Positions 49,101 to 57,250 of a stretch of DNA of 64,000 bases are shown here, piece by piece; position 1 is the stretch's first letter, and the number at the start of each line of letters is the position of its first letter. This DNA comes from Antarcticibacterium arcticum. Lineage in GTDB: Bacteria > Bacteroidota > Bacteroidia > Flavobacteriales > Flavobacteriaceae. Both the position numbers and the translations under genes were made by a program. The stretch spans positions 2,356,001 through 2,420,000 of the forward strand of contig NZ_CP042476.1 in the NCBI RefSeq assembly GCF_007993795.1, read 5' to 3'. The notes beneath the pieces are model-generated. The model was not told where the DNA came from and searched no databases. It saw only the letters and a list, made by a program, of their open reading frames with translations.

Positions 49101-50053
49101 TCAATCACCTTTAAAGGATTGGATCCATACCGGGCTACTACTACCCCGCCAACTACCTCGGCACCACCTTTGTCCAGGATGCCCCTGCGCTCAGCAGGGC
49201 CAAGGTTTACCACCCCAATATCCTTAATAAGCACAGGTTTATTATCTATTGCGGTAATAACCGAATTCTCTATATCTTCTATAGATTTTATATAACCAAG
49301 ACCACGCACCAGGTATTCCACTTTATTGATCTCGAGGGTTTTTGCCCCTATATCGCGGTTGGAATTCTGCACCGCCATCATCACCTGGTCTATACCTATA
49401 TTAAAAGCCTTGAGGGCATCGGGGTCAACATCAATCTGGTATTCCCGAATGAACCCGCCTACCGAGGCGACTTCTGACACCCCATCTGTTCCGCTTAATC
49501 CAAGTTTTACATAATAATCCTGGATAGAACGCAGTTCGTGCAGGTCCCAACCTCCGGTTACATTACCTTCAGGATCACGACCTTCCAGGGTATACCAATA
49601 CACCTGCCCAAGGCCGGTAGCATCAGGGCCCAAAGTAGGTTGTACTCCCTGCGGAAGCAATTCAGACGGAAGGGAATTTAATTTTTCCAGCACCCTGGTG
49701 CGCGACCAATAGAACTCCACATCTTCTTCGAAGATGATATAAATGATGGAAAACCCAAACATAGAGGTACTTCTTATGGACTTCACCCCCGATATTCCCA
49801 GCAGGGTGGTGGTCATGGGATAGGTGATCTGGTCCTCAATATCCTGAGGGGAACGCCCTGGCCAGTCTGTAAAAACTATTTGCTGATTTTCCCCAATATC
49901 GGGGATGGCGTCTACGGGAACGGGGTCGCTCGGAAGGAAGTCTATATTCCAGTTAAAGGGCGCTGTGACCAGACCCCAGCCTATAATAAAGACCAGTATA
50001 AGTATAGTTACCAGCCTGTTATAAAGGAAATATTTTATTATGCTATTGAACAT
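46196..50053 (-). CDS. cusA: CusA/CzcA-type RND efflux pump
   Basis: A 1285-residue inner-membrane proton-driven heavy-metal exporter. Twelve-helix RND architecture with N-terminal VTAPFNWNIDFLPSDPVPVDAIPDIGENQQIVFTDWPGRSPQDIEDQITYPMTT, the porter-domain SMFGFSIIYIIFEEDVEFYWSR, and the transmembrane proton relay region GVMVDVGIVFVENIIRH and GIATDDGVLMGTYIHQVFE. About 200 extra residues relative to E. coli CusA form membrane and soluble insertions in the middle (about 550-850). The last 20 residues (SNSPEGGEISPLSKDL) are encoded by REP-like DNA. It lies 5 bases from the TolC-like gene and forms the core of the copper efflux operon. Confidence 0.95.
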   Translation of the reverse strand: MFNSIIKYFLYNRLVTILILVFIIGWGLVTAPFNWNIDFLPSDPVPVDAIPDIGENQQIVFTDWPGRSPQDIEDQITYPMTTTLLGISGVKSIRSTSMFGFSIIYIIFEEDVEFYWSRTRVLEKLNSLPSELLPQGVQPTLGPDATGLGQVYWYTLEGRDPEGNVTGGWDLHELRSIQDYYVKLGLSGTDGVSEVASVGGFIREYQIDVDPDALKAFNIGIDQVMMAVQNSNRDIGAKTLEINKVEYLVRGLGYIKSIEDIENSVITAIDNKPVLIKDIGVVNLGPAERRGILDKGGAEVVGGVVVARYGSNPLKVIENTKEKIQEISAGLPQKTLADGTISKLTIVPFYDRTQLINETIGTLESALSHEILISILVIIVLVLNLRASLIISSLLPIGVLITFIAMRYFGVDANVVALSGIAIAIGVMVDVGIVFVENIIRHLEMKKNAGARDSKLLGIIHKATIEVAPAVTTALATTVVSFLPVFFMENAEGKLFRPLAFTKTFALAAAFLVGIMMLPMLSYFAFNIRLQKARMIRIWNIVLIVAGLVLAIWFSFWLPLALVLIGVVRLLEDRNPEFLGKYSTQITLFIILAVTLFFLTEEWVPLGYQNSLFSNYIFVIVLLAITLLMLLAVVRFYRPILSWCLDNKGTFLLLPVITIFFGLLIWLGFPRIFSPVANGFDKIGWNVRTTSGWSAMAHTFPGVGKEFMPSLNEGSFLLMPTSMPHAGIESSKESLQRMDIAISDIPEVEIVVGKLGRIESALDPAPISMYENVINYRSEYELSPEGRLVTYKVDKEGKFIIKSGDTLSNEDALNNGFTADDLIIDKDGKYFRNWRDHIKSPDDIWNEILKRTNIPGVTSAPKLQPIETRLVMLQTGMRAPMGIKVYGPDLQTIQEFGIQLEDLLKQVPSVKAEAVFADRTVGKPYLEIDIDRNAIARYGLSIENVQQTLETAVGGMEITTTVEGRERYPVRVRYPRELRDDPSSLERILIPTPVGAQIPLGELAELKYTRGPQMIRSEETFLVGYVLFDKRTEFAEVNVVNDAQKFIQDKIDSGELTVPAGVSYKFSGNYENQVRAVKRLSIVIPISLIIIFLLLYFQFKTIIASTIHFSGVFVAFAGGFIMIWLYGQPWFMDFAVDGVNMRELFQMGNINLSVAVWVGFIALFGIATDDGVLMGTYIHQVFEKRDPQTVPAVRAAVMEAGLKRVRPAMMTTAVTIIALFPVLTSRGKGADIMVPMAIPIVGGMIIQIMTIFVVPVLQAYWRESVVESHSNSPEGGEISPLSKDL
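46225..46247. repeat. REP-like palindrome at the cusA 3' end
   Basis: CTCCCCCTTCGGGGGAATTAGAG is a perfect CCCCC-TTC-GGGGG hairpin encoding part of the CusA C-terminus. It belongs to the same repeat family as the copies in the TolC-like gene. Confidence 0.7.
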
Positions 50054-50156
50054 TCTTAAAAGTGATTTAATGATGGCCCTGAAAAAAAAAGGGATATACC
50101 CAAAGGAATGGTTTTCAGAAAAAAATTATTTCTGAAATATGTGCATCATTAAAAGA

Positions 50157-50567
50157 TCAAATAAGAAATACCTGATCGAGGATCTGTATATCGCTCACCA
50201 GGATAGGCGGGGAATAATGATTAAAAGGAACATGCTTAACGGCAGTTCCTTCAAAAAGAATTAAATAAGAATGAGTAAAAGTTGTAAGAAACAATTGCTG
50301 GTCAAGTTCCAGGGACTGAAAGGAGATCTTTAATTCATCCTGGCCATCAATTGCTGTTTTTTCATTGGTACAGCAGGAACCTTCTGAAGCGGAAGAATCT
50401 GCCATCATCTCCATTCCGCAGGTCTTAGCCTGGGAAAACACCGCTTTATCAACCAACATACTACCACAAAAATGCTTATCTACCGTAAAGGAAAAGGTGG
50501 ACATGAACACCAAAAGTGCCAAAGTCAACGAAAGCATTTTATGAAATGTGGTTTTCATTACCTGCAA
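50157..50567 (-). CDS. Exported HYC_CC_PP-type protein
   Basis: A 136-residue protein (possibly beginning at the second Met, residue 4) with a hydrophobic signal (MLSLTLALLVFMSTFSFTV). A short His/Cys motif KHFCGSML, a CC pair (EGSCCTNEK) and a Pro pair (HYSPPI) follow. These are the three features behind the name HYC_CC_PP for a Bacteroidetes family frequently found beside cus-type genes. It is the first gene upstream of cusA on this strand. A periplasmic metal-binding function is plausible from the Cys and His residues; no experiment is known to me. Confidence 0.82.
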   Translation of the reverse strand: MQVMKTTFHKMLSLTLALLVFMSTFSFTVDKHFCGSMLVDKAVFSQAKTCGMEMMADSSASEGSCCTNEKTAIDGQDELKISFQSLELDQQLFLTTFTHSYLILFEGTAVKHVPFNHYSPPILVSDIQILDQVFLI

Positions 50568-50666
50568 ATATAAGTAATTATCTTTTTAGTTTAACACAAA
50601 AGCTTTATTCCAAGTTTTATCTGTTAATTCCTGCACCAAAGATACTTTGTACTTACGGGGAAGACT

Positions 50667-51134
50667 TTAGCTTTCGTGGGGAAAACTTTTGAATTTATTG
50701 CGTTGCCTTATATTAAGCCGGTAGTAATAAAAAGCCGGCAGGAGTATTATTACAAATATAGGATGTATAAAGAATCTACGTACATAGAACAGGGCCAGGA
50801 AATTATGATTTTCTATAGTGAAGATTAGAAACATCAATACCGGGAATGCAATCACAAAAAGAATAGCATATAATAAAAAGGAAAATTTTAATATGCTCTT
50901 ATCCAGAAAAGCCACATAGATAATAGCCAGGGAAATAATTGAATTAAGAAAAAACCTGTAAAACACATTAAGCAGCAATTCGAGGGTTTCAAAATTAGGC
51001 GTGGTGTCCTTTAAATAGTCTGAATGATAAAACTCCAGCAGGGGATCGTAAAAAATCCGCGCTTCAAAATACCGGATAAATACCAGCATTCCCACCAGGA
51101 GGCTAATGCCAACAATTCTATACCTCGCTTTCAT
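50667..51134 (-). CDS. Exosortase F system-associated membrane protein
   Basis: A 155-residue protein with four or five membrane segments, with charged/aromatic loops such as RYFEARIFYDPLLEFYHSDY and YVRRFFIHPIF. This fits the exosortase-F-associated family that is always found next to XrtF. It overlaps the xrtF stop by 17 bases, so translation is coupled. Its molecular role is unknown. Confidence 0.87.
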   Translation of the reverse strand: MKARYRIVGISLLVGMLVFIRYFEARIFYDPLLEFYHSDYLKDTTPNFETLELLLNVFYRFFLNSIISLAIIYVAFLDKSILKFSFLLYAILFVIAFPVLMFLIFTIENHNFLALFYVRRFFIHPIFVIILLPAFYYYRLNIRQRNKFKSFPHES

Positions 51135-51675
51135 AGGCTTGGGTTTTAGAGTAGATGCGCACCCAGATGATCCATAATAGAAAAACGGTCCCGTAAATAA
51201 TTAACGGAAATACGATGCTGTGCAAAAATTCGGCGTGTTGGGGGTATTCGTAAATCCCAATAGTAAGAATGGCTATTCTCACAATGTTCATAATGTATAT
51301 AATTACCGCTCCTGCCAAAATATAAAATAAGGTGGTTTTTAGGTTGGCAAAAAATGAAAGCACGAAAGAGAGGAATAGAATAATGACACTTATAGAGTTG
51401 CAACCTTCGACTATCCTGGCGAGAAAATATTCATTGATAAATAATTTCATGGAAGCTTCATCTGGATGCGGTTCTATGTTTGCTGTATATCCAAAAAACT
51501 CAATTACCGCCTCGCTTTGAACCGCCACCAGATAAGTGAAGAAATCGGGGTAATATTTTTCAGATCCGGAAAGGTCGAGGTAAATATTATAGAAAAGTGA
51601 TAAAATAAAATAGCTCCCCAAAAAAATGAGAATGAACCGTAGTACAGACCTGTATTTTTTAAATAATTGGAGCAA
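51118..51675 (-). CDS. xrtF: Exosortase family protein XrtF
   Basis: A 185-residue integral membrane protein of the exosortase/archaeosortase family, a transpeptidase-like class thought to cut and re-anchor exported proteins. The predicted catalytic triad is visible: Cys92 in IVEGCNSIS, Arg133 in MNIVRIAIL and His152 in EFLHSIVFP, each at the start of a membrane helix. It is the flavobacterial F type, which pairs with the downstream overlapping gene. No protein with a recognisable PEP-CTERM-like tail is in the window, so its substrate is unknown. Confidence 0.92.
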   Translation of the reverse strand: MLQLFKKYRSVLRFILIFLGSYFILSLFYNIYLDLSGSEKYYPDFFTYLVAVQSEAVIEFFGYTANIEPHPDEASMKLFINEYFLARIVEGCNSISVIILFLSFVLSFFANLKTTLFYILAGAVIIYIMNIVRIAILTIGIYEYPQHAEFLHSIVFPLIIYGTVFLLWIIWVRIYSKTQAYESEV

Positions 51676-51762
51676 AAGTTAATAGGTGTTTAAACAAATT
51701 TATTGAAAATTGAATGCCTGAAAACTTATTAATTAAATACTTTTACAAAAATTTTCATTGCT

Positions 51763-52221
51763 ATGTCATTTCAAAGTTTAAAACCCCGTATTGAAACAAT
51801 ATTACAACAGCAGAATTTACCGGTTGATGACCGTTTACAGGAACTCTGCGAATTGTTGAAAGAAACTATCCCTTATTATACCTGGGTAGGATTTTACTTT
51901 AAAAACGGTGATAAGGAAGAATTAAAATTAGGGCCTTATGCAGGCGAACCAACAGACCATACTATTATCCCTTTTGGAAAAGGAATTTGCGGTCAGGTCG
52001 CAGTTTCAAATCAAAATTTTGTGGTGCCAGATGTAGCTGCTCAGGACAACTATATAGCTTGTAACATACATGTGAAGGCAGAAATCGTGGTGCCTTTATT
52101 CATAAATGGGGAAAATATAGGCCAGATCGATATTGACTCCAACACGCCAGATCCCTTTACGCAGGATGATGAAAGATTTCTTGAATGGGTAAATGAGCAG
52201 GTGGCGGAAATTTTGAGGTAG
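51763..52221 (+). CDS. GAF-domain free methionine-(R)-sulfoxide reductase-like protein
   Basis: A 152-residue cytosolic GAF-domain protein of the fRMsr type, which reduces free methionine-R-sulfoxide. It has the family signature PFGKGICGQVAVSNQNFVVPDVAAQDNYIACNIHVKAEIVVPL, with Cys in GICG and IACN that correspond to the catalytic/resolving pair. The C-terminus DERFLEWVNEQVAEIL is typical, and the length matches. It is divergent from xrtF. Annotation of catalytic activity is by family similarity. Confidence 0.88.
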   Translation: MSFQSLKPRIETILQQQNLPVDDRLQELCELLKETIPYYTWVGFYFKNGDKEELKLGPYAGEPTDHTIIPFGKGICGQVAVSNQNFVVPDVAAQDNYIACNIHVKAEIVVPLFINGENIGQIDIDSNTPDPFTQDDERFLEWVNEQVAEILR

Positions 52222-52231
52222 ACGGTAGACG

Positions 52232-52273
52232 GTAAACAGTAAACAGTAAACAGTAAACAGTAAACAGTAAACA
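52232..52273. repeat. Tandem GTAAACA repeat
   Basis: Six contiguous perfect copies of the 7-base unit GTAAACA, 10 bases past the stop of the GAF gene and preceded by two TAGACGG copies. This is simple sequence, too short-period to be CRISPR. Confidence 0.9.
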
Positions 52274-52357
52274 AAATTAAACTTTTGCCTAGGTTTGCCG
52301 CCCATCGGGAAGCAATAATATGAAGTGATATATTACGGAATATGACCGGCTCAATTC

Positions 52358-52425
52358 TCCACTATTCCCTAATCCCTACTTACCACTCACTCCTCAATAC
52401 TCACTACTCAATACTCAATACTAAA
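52358..52425. repeat. ACTCAATACTCA-type low-complexity repeat
   Basis: Words such as CCCTAATCCC, CACTCACTCC, ACTACTCAATACTCAATACT repeat imperfectly. The ACTCAATACT word also occurs in the 16S-tRNA spacer of the rRNA operon (10418-10452). Confidence 0.75.
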
Positions 52426-53679
52426 TTACATCCCCGTTCTAATAGCCTCTACCGGATCTAATTTTGACGCCGTAATGGCCGGGACTATCCCGGAGATCAA
52501 TCCAATCACTGCAGAAACCGCAGTTCCCAGGAACATATTCCAGGGAGAAAGCACAAAATCAAAATCGCCCGTAAACTGCGACGCTAAAAGTGAGATCACA
52601 AACACAAGAAATAAGCCTATTAAACCTCCAATAACCGCCAGGATAACCGCCTCAAAAAGGAATTGAAACAGGATAAACCTGTTCTTTGCACCAAGAGATT
52701 TTTGAATCCCTATCAAATTGGTACGTTCCTTTACGCTTACAAACATAATATTGGCAATCCCGAAGCCCCCTACAAGAAGGGAAAATCCGCTTATAATAAG
52801 GCCTATAAAATTCATTTGGCCGGTAATATTATCAATAAGGTCTGCAAAACCCTGTAACTGGTTTACAAAGAAATTATCAATTTCATCTGGTTTGAGTCCG
52901 CGATAGTTGCGCAGTTGCTGGGTTAAAACAGCAACAAATTCCGCATTGTCTACACCAGCCCTGGGTTTTAAAACGATTTGAGGAAATGTTGCCTTATTAT
53001 TATCACCATAAATGCGCCGTACAATATTTACCGGAAGAAAAACTATTTCGTCCTTCGAGTTACCAAAAAGATTGGCACCTTCTTTCTTGAGAACACCGAT
53101 AACTGAGAATTTTCTTCCGTATAACCTAACCTCTTTTCCAATAGGATCCAGGTCACCAAATAAATTATTTGCAAGAGCGTGTCCCAGCACCACTACCGGG
53201 GACCCACTTACAGATTCGGCTTCATTAAAGAATCTTCCGTCCTCTATTTGCAGGGCTTCAATCTCATAATATCCGTCTGTAATAGCCGCAATATCTACGT
53301 TGGTCGCCGTTTTATCACCGGCTTTTAAAGTTTCCCTTGGAACATTCATTGCGAAACTTATAGCATCAAGATCAGGTAAATTTCGGCTTAGAAACTGAAA
53401 TTCGTCGTAACTCATATCTGGAAATTGCTCCCTTTTCCATCGGGGCACTTCGGTGGGACCAAAAGAAAAACGCATTAAAATAATGGTACTGTTATCAAGG
53501 GAACTTAAACTCCCCTTTATTTCCTTGTCCAGGGAATCTACCGCTGCAAGCACGGCAATAATGGAAAAAATACCAATGGTTACACCCAGCAACGACAAAA
53601 ATGTACGCAACTTGTTATTTCTTAATGCATTAATTGCAAAATTGAAACTTTCCTTTAGTAGCCTTAGATAGATGAGCAT
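52426..53679 (-). CDS. ABC transporter permease (MacB/FtsX type)
   Basis: A 417-residue inner-membrane permease. A first membrane segment (about 20-45, LRTFLSLLGVTIGIFSIIAVLAAVDS) leads to a large periplasmic MacB-PCD domain. A C-terminal FtsX domain has three helices: LIISGFSLLVGGFGIANIMFVSVKERTNLIGIQKSLGAKNRFILFQFLFEAVILAVIGG, then two more ending ITASKLDPVEAIRTGM. The ATPase partner is not adjacent. Such permeases export macrolides, lipoproteins or peptides in other bacteria; the substrate here is unknown. Confidence 0.93.
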   Translation of the reverse strand: MLIYLRLLKESFNFAINALRNNKLRTFLSLLGVTIGIFSIIAVLAAVDSLDKEIKGSLSSLDNSTIILMRFSFGPTEVPRWKREQFPDMSYDEFQFLSRNLPDLDAISFAMNVPRETLKAGDKTATNVDIAAITDGYYEIEALQIEDGRFFNEAESVSGSPVVVLGHALANNLFGDLDPIGKEVRLYGRKFSVIGVLKKEGANLFGNSKDEIVFLPVNIVRRIYGDNNKATFPQIVLKPRAGVDNAEFVAVLTQQLRNYRGLKPDEIDNFFVNQLQGFADLIDNITGQMNFIGLIISGFSLLVGGFGIANIMFVSVKERTNLIGIQKSLGAKNRFILFQFLFEAVILAVIGGLIGLFLVFVISLLASQFTGDFDFVLSPWNMFLGTAVSAVIGLISGIVPAITASKLDPVEAIRTGM

Positions 53680-53768
53680 AATTAAAACCGGGGTTTTGCC
53701 TGAATAAAGGATAGGACGCCGGCATTGGGATTTCGTTACATTTATTTTAAGAAATAAAAGTGTATAAC

Positions 53769-53799
53769 TTTAGATTTTATAGTGATTTAATTACTTTTG
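53769..53799 (+). promoter_or_regulatory. Promoter of purH (and possibly the mre cluster)
   Basis: A TACTTTTG -7 element at 53792-53799 fits TAnnTTTG, with a weaker TTTAG -33 candidate at 53769-53773 and a 19-base... spacer similar to the other promoters here. The -7 box is 15-20 bases before the likely transcription start and 22 before the start codon. Confidence 0.5.
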
Positions 53800-53821
53800 C
53801 AAGCTTAACAAATACAACATA

Positions 53822-55348
53822 ATGAAGGATTTAAAAACGGCAAAATCTGCTCTTATTTCGGTTTTTAGCAAAGAAGGACTGGCACCAATCGTTGAAAAAC
53901 TTAATGATCTGGGTGTTACCATCTATTCCACCGGGGGTACAGAAGCCTTTATAAAAGATCTTGGCATTAAAGTTATCCCGGTAGAAGAGGTTACCTCTTA
54001 TCCGTCAATTTTGGGAGGACGTGTTAAGACATTGCACCCTAAGGTTTTCGGCGGAATTTTAAATCGCGGAGACCATAGCGGAGACCGGGAAGAAATGAAA
54101 GAATATGACATTCCGCAAATAGACATCGTGATTGTAGACCTTTATCCATTTGAAAAAACGGTGGCTTCCGGTGCTTCTGAAGAAGATATTATTGAAAAGA
54201 TCGACATAGGCGGGATATCGCTAATTCGTGCCGCAGCCAAAAATTTTAAAGACGTGATCTGTGTTTCATCTGTAAATGATTATGCAGATTTTTTAAATCT
54301 GCTCACTGAGAAAAACGGGGAAACTTCCCTTGAAGATCGCAAAAAATTTGCAGCAAGATCTTTTAATGTTTCTTCTCATTACGATACCGCGATCTTCAAT
54401 TTTTTTAATAGTGAAGAAAAAGTTTTTAAACAAAGTTATTCTGAAGGAAAGGAATTGCGGTATGGCGAGAACCCACACCAAAAAGGCACATTTTATGGCG
54501 ATTTTGATGCCATGTTTGACCTGTTGAACGGGAAGGAACTTTCCTATAACAATTTGCTCGATGTAGATGCAGCGGTGAATCTTATGAATGAATTTAAGAA
54601 TGAGGCACCTACTTTTGCAATATTAAAGCACAATAACGCCTGTGGTCTTGCACAACGCGACACCTTAGCTGAAGCTTATAAAGATGCCCTGGCAGGAGAT
54701 CCTATTTCGGCATTTGGCGGAGTTTTGATAAGCAATGTGGAAATTGATACTGAAACTGCTTCAGAAATCCACAACTTATTTTGTGAAGTGGTCATCGCTC
54801 CTTCATATTCCACAGAAGCTCTAGAAATTCTGAAAGAAAAAAAGAACCGCATCATCCTGGTTCAAAAAGAAGTTGAATTACCAAACGAGCTTGTACGCAC
54901 CTGTTTGAACGGGGTTTTAATACAGGAAAGGGATAATAAGACAGATGCAATTGAAAGTTTATCCTATGCAACTAACAATAAACCTGTTTCCAACGAGTTA
55001 AATGACCTGATTTTTGCATCCAAAATTTGCAAACACACCAAATCAAATACCATCGTTTTAGCAAAGGACAAACAATTACTTGCAAGCGGGACCGGCCAAA
55101 CCTCAAGGGTAGATGCCTTACGCCACAGTATTGAAAAAGCAAATTCCTTTAATTTTGACCTCAAAGGTGCGGTAATGGCAAGCGATGCTTTCTTCCCGTT
55201 CCCAGATTGTGTTGAAATTGCCGGAAATGCAGGAATCACAGCAGTAATACAGCCGGGAGGTTCTATAAAAGATCAATCGAGCATTGATTATTGCAACAAT
55301 AATAATATTGCTATGGTGATGACAGGAACACGCCATTTTAAACATTAA
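53822..55348 (+). CDS. purH: Bifunctional AICAR transformylase/IMP cyclohydrolase
   Basis: A 508-residue cytosolic enzyme for the last two steps of purine synthesis (AICAR to FAICAR, FAICAR to IMP). The N-terminal MGS-like cyclohydrolase domain (1 to about 190) contains YSTGGTEAFI and GGRVKTLHPKVFGGIL. The C-terminal transformylase contains LRYGENPHQKG and the catalytic Lys-His LKHNNACG near residue 268, and ends VMTGTRHFKH as in other PurH. Length is normal for the family in Bacteroidetes. It is 36 bases before mreB. Confidence 0.97.
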   Translation: MKDLKTAKSALISVFSKEGLAPIVEKLNDLGVTIYSTGGTEAFIKDLGIKVIPVEEVTSYPSILGGRVKTLHPKVFGGILNRGDHSGDREEMKEYDIPQIDIVIVDLYPFEKTVASGASEEDIIEKIDIGGISLIRAAAKNFKDVICVSSVNDYADFLNLLTEKNGETSLEDRKKFAARSFNVSSHYDTAIFNFFNSEEKVFKQSYSEGKELRYGENPHQKGTFYGDFDAMFDLLNGKELSYNNLLDVDAAVNLMNEFKNEAPTFAILKHNNACGLAQRDTLAEAYKDALAGDPISAFGGVLISNVEIDTETASEIHNLFCEVVIAPSYSTEALEILKEKKNRIILVQKEVELPNELVRTCLNGVLIQERDNKTDAIESLSYATNNKPVSNELNDLIFASKICKHTKSNTIVLAKDKQLLASGTGQTSRVDALRHSIEKANSFNFDLKGAVMASDAFFPFPDCVEIAGNAGITAVIQPGGSIKDQSSIDYCNNNNIAMVMTGTRHFKH

Positions 55349-55384
55349 TTTTTACTACATTTACCTAACCTCAACAGACATACT

Positions 55385-56413
55385 ATGGGATTTTTTGACT
55401 TTCTCATTGAAGAAATAGCAATAGATTTAGGAACAGCGAATACCCTGATAATCCACAACGACAAAGTTGTGGTAGACAGCCCCTCCATTGTGGCCCGAGA
55501 CCGGACTTCAGGGAAAATTATTGCCGTAGGGAAAGAAGCTGCCCTTATGCAGGGAAAAACCCATGAAAACATTAAGACCATACGCCCGTTGAAAGATGGG
55601 GTAATTGCAGATTTTGATGCCAGTGAAAAAATGATAAACATGTTTATCAAGGAAATTCCGGCGTTGAAAAAGAAAATGTTCACCCCTGCCTTACGAATGG
55701 TAATATGTATCCCTTCCGGGATCACCGAAGTTGAGATGCGTGCGGTAAAAGAAAGTGCTGAAAGGGTGAATGGGAAAGAAGTCTATCTTATTCACGAGCC
55801 AATGGCCGCGGCGATAGGTATTGGTGTAGATATTATGCAGCCTAAAGGAAATATGATAGTTGATATAGGAGGAGGAACTACAGAAATTGCTGTAATAGCT
55901 CTTGGCGGTATTGTTTGTGATAAGTCTATCAAAATCGCCGGGGATGTTTTTACCAATGATATTGTTTATTATATGCGTACCCAACACAACCTGTATGTAG
56001 GGGAACGCACTGCTGAAAAAATAAAGATCCAGATTGGTGCAGCCACTGAGGATCTTGAAGTCCCACCGGAGGAAATGAGCGTACAGGGTCGTGACCTTCT
56101 TACAGGGAAACCAAAACAGGTTCAAATTTCTTACCGTGAGATCGCGAAAGCCCTGGATAAATCTATTTTGAGAATTGAGGATGCCGTGATGGAAACCCTC
56201 TCCCAGACTCCACCGGAACTTGCTGCCGATATTTATAATACCGGAATCTATCTTGCCGGGGGTGGCTCTATGCTTCGGGGGCTGGACAAGCGTTTATCCC
56301 TAAAAACCGATCTTCCTGTTTACATTGCAGAAGACCCTTTAAGGGCTGTAGTACGTGGTACAGGTATATGTCTAAAAAATCTTAGCCGTTATAAGGGAAT
56401 ATTGATAAAGTAG
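55385..56413 (+). CDS. mreB: Rod-shape protein MreB
   Basis: A 342-residue actin homologue forming filaments that guide lateral wall synthesis. It has the phosphate 1 motif DLGTANTLI, the phosphate 2 region MIVDIGGGTTEIAV, and the hinge YLAGGGSMLRGLDKRL. It begins the mreBCD-mrdA-rodA cluster and ends 15 bases before mreC. Confidence 0.97.
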   Translation: MGFFDFLIEEIAIDLGTANTLIIHNDKVVVDSPSIVARDRTSGKIIAVGKEAALMQGKTHENIKTIRPLKDGVIADFDASEKMINMFIKEIPALKKKMFTPALRMVICIPSGITEVEMRAVKESAERVNGKEVYLIHEPMAAAIGIGVDIMQPKGNMIVDIGGGTTEIAVIALGGIVCDKSIKIAGDVFTNDIVYYMRTQHNLYVGERTAEKIKIQIGAATEDLEVPPEEMSVQGRDLLTGKPKQVQISYREIAKALDKSILRIEDAVMETLSQTPPELAADIYNTGIYLAGGGSMLRGLDKRLSLKTDLPVYIAEDPLRAVVRGTGICLKNLSRYKGILIK

Positions 56414-56428
56414 TAGGAGAGCCGACGT

Positions 56429-57250
56429 ATGCAGCAGATATTTAATTTTCTTATCCGCAATAAGAATAACATCCTATTCCTGTTGCTGCTGGTCCTTTCT
56501 TTGTTTTTAACCGTCCAGTCCCACTCTTTTCATAAAAGCAAATTCATAAGTTCTGCCAATGTGATCACGGGCGGGATATATAACTGGGCCAATAATATTC
56601 AAACTTACTTTTATCTTGATGAATATAACCAGCGGCTACTGGAAGAAAACAAACAGTTGCGCAGTCTTCTGGCCAATACCCGCGACACCACGGCTTTGAC
56701 TTCAAACCTGGATTCCATTTCCCTCGATGGAGTTTATAATTTCATGACAGCCAAAGTGATCAATAACAATTATTCCAAGATCAATAATTACCTTACCCTG
56801 GATATAGGGGAGAATTCCGGAATAAAAAAAGAATTTGGGGTTATTACCAGTCAGGGTATAGTGGGGATAGTTGATCATGTAAACAGGCGGCACGCAAGGG
56901 TTATTTCAATCTTGAACAGCAATTCCCAAATTAATGCCCAGCTTAAAAAAACTAATCATTTTGGATCCCTGGTATGGGATGGGAAAGATCCAAACATCGT
57001 ACAGTTAATTGATGTACCACGGCAGGCACCGGTAAAGGTGGGGGACACCATAATTACCGGGGGACGCTCCCTTATTTTTCCGCAGGGAATCCCCATTGGC
57101 AATGTGGTAAGGTTCACCCTGGACCAGAATGAAAGCTATTACACCGTTTATGTGAAACTGTTTAATGATATGACAAATATTGGTCACGTGTATGTGATTG
57201 AGAACGAGGATAAAGAAGAAATACAAGCCCTGGAGACAATCAATGACTAA
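56429..57250 (+). CDS. mreC: Rod-shape protein MreC
   Basis: A 273-residue elongasome scaffold. One N-terminal membrane helix (about 15-32), a coiled coil (about 60-85, DEYNQRLLEENKQLRSLLANT) and a periplasmic beta-rich domain with SKINNYLTLDIGENSGIKKEFGVITSQGIVG and VKVGDTIITGG. It overlaps mreD by 8 bases, indicating translational coupling. Confidence 0.95.
   Translation: MQQIFNFLIRNKNNILFLLLLVLSLFLTVQSHSFHKSKFISSANVITGGIYNWANNIQTYFYLDEYNQRLLEENKQLRSLLANTRDTTALTSNLDSISLDGVYNFMTAKVINNNYSKINNYLTLDIGENSGIKKEFGVITSQGIVGIVDHVNRRHARVISILNSNSQINAQLKKTNHFGSLVWDGKDPNIVQLIDVPRQAPVKVGDTIITGGRSLIFPQGIPIGNVVRFTLDQNESYYTVYVKLFNDMTNIGHVYVIENEDKEEIQALETIND

Noticed and set aside
47000..49514. Several long antisense frames opposite cusA
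   Set aside because: They mirror the conserved CusA coding sequence and have no independent features.
52232..52273. GTAAACA tandem array as a possible CRISPR
   Set aside because: The unit is 7 bases with no spacers, so it is a simple repeat.
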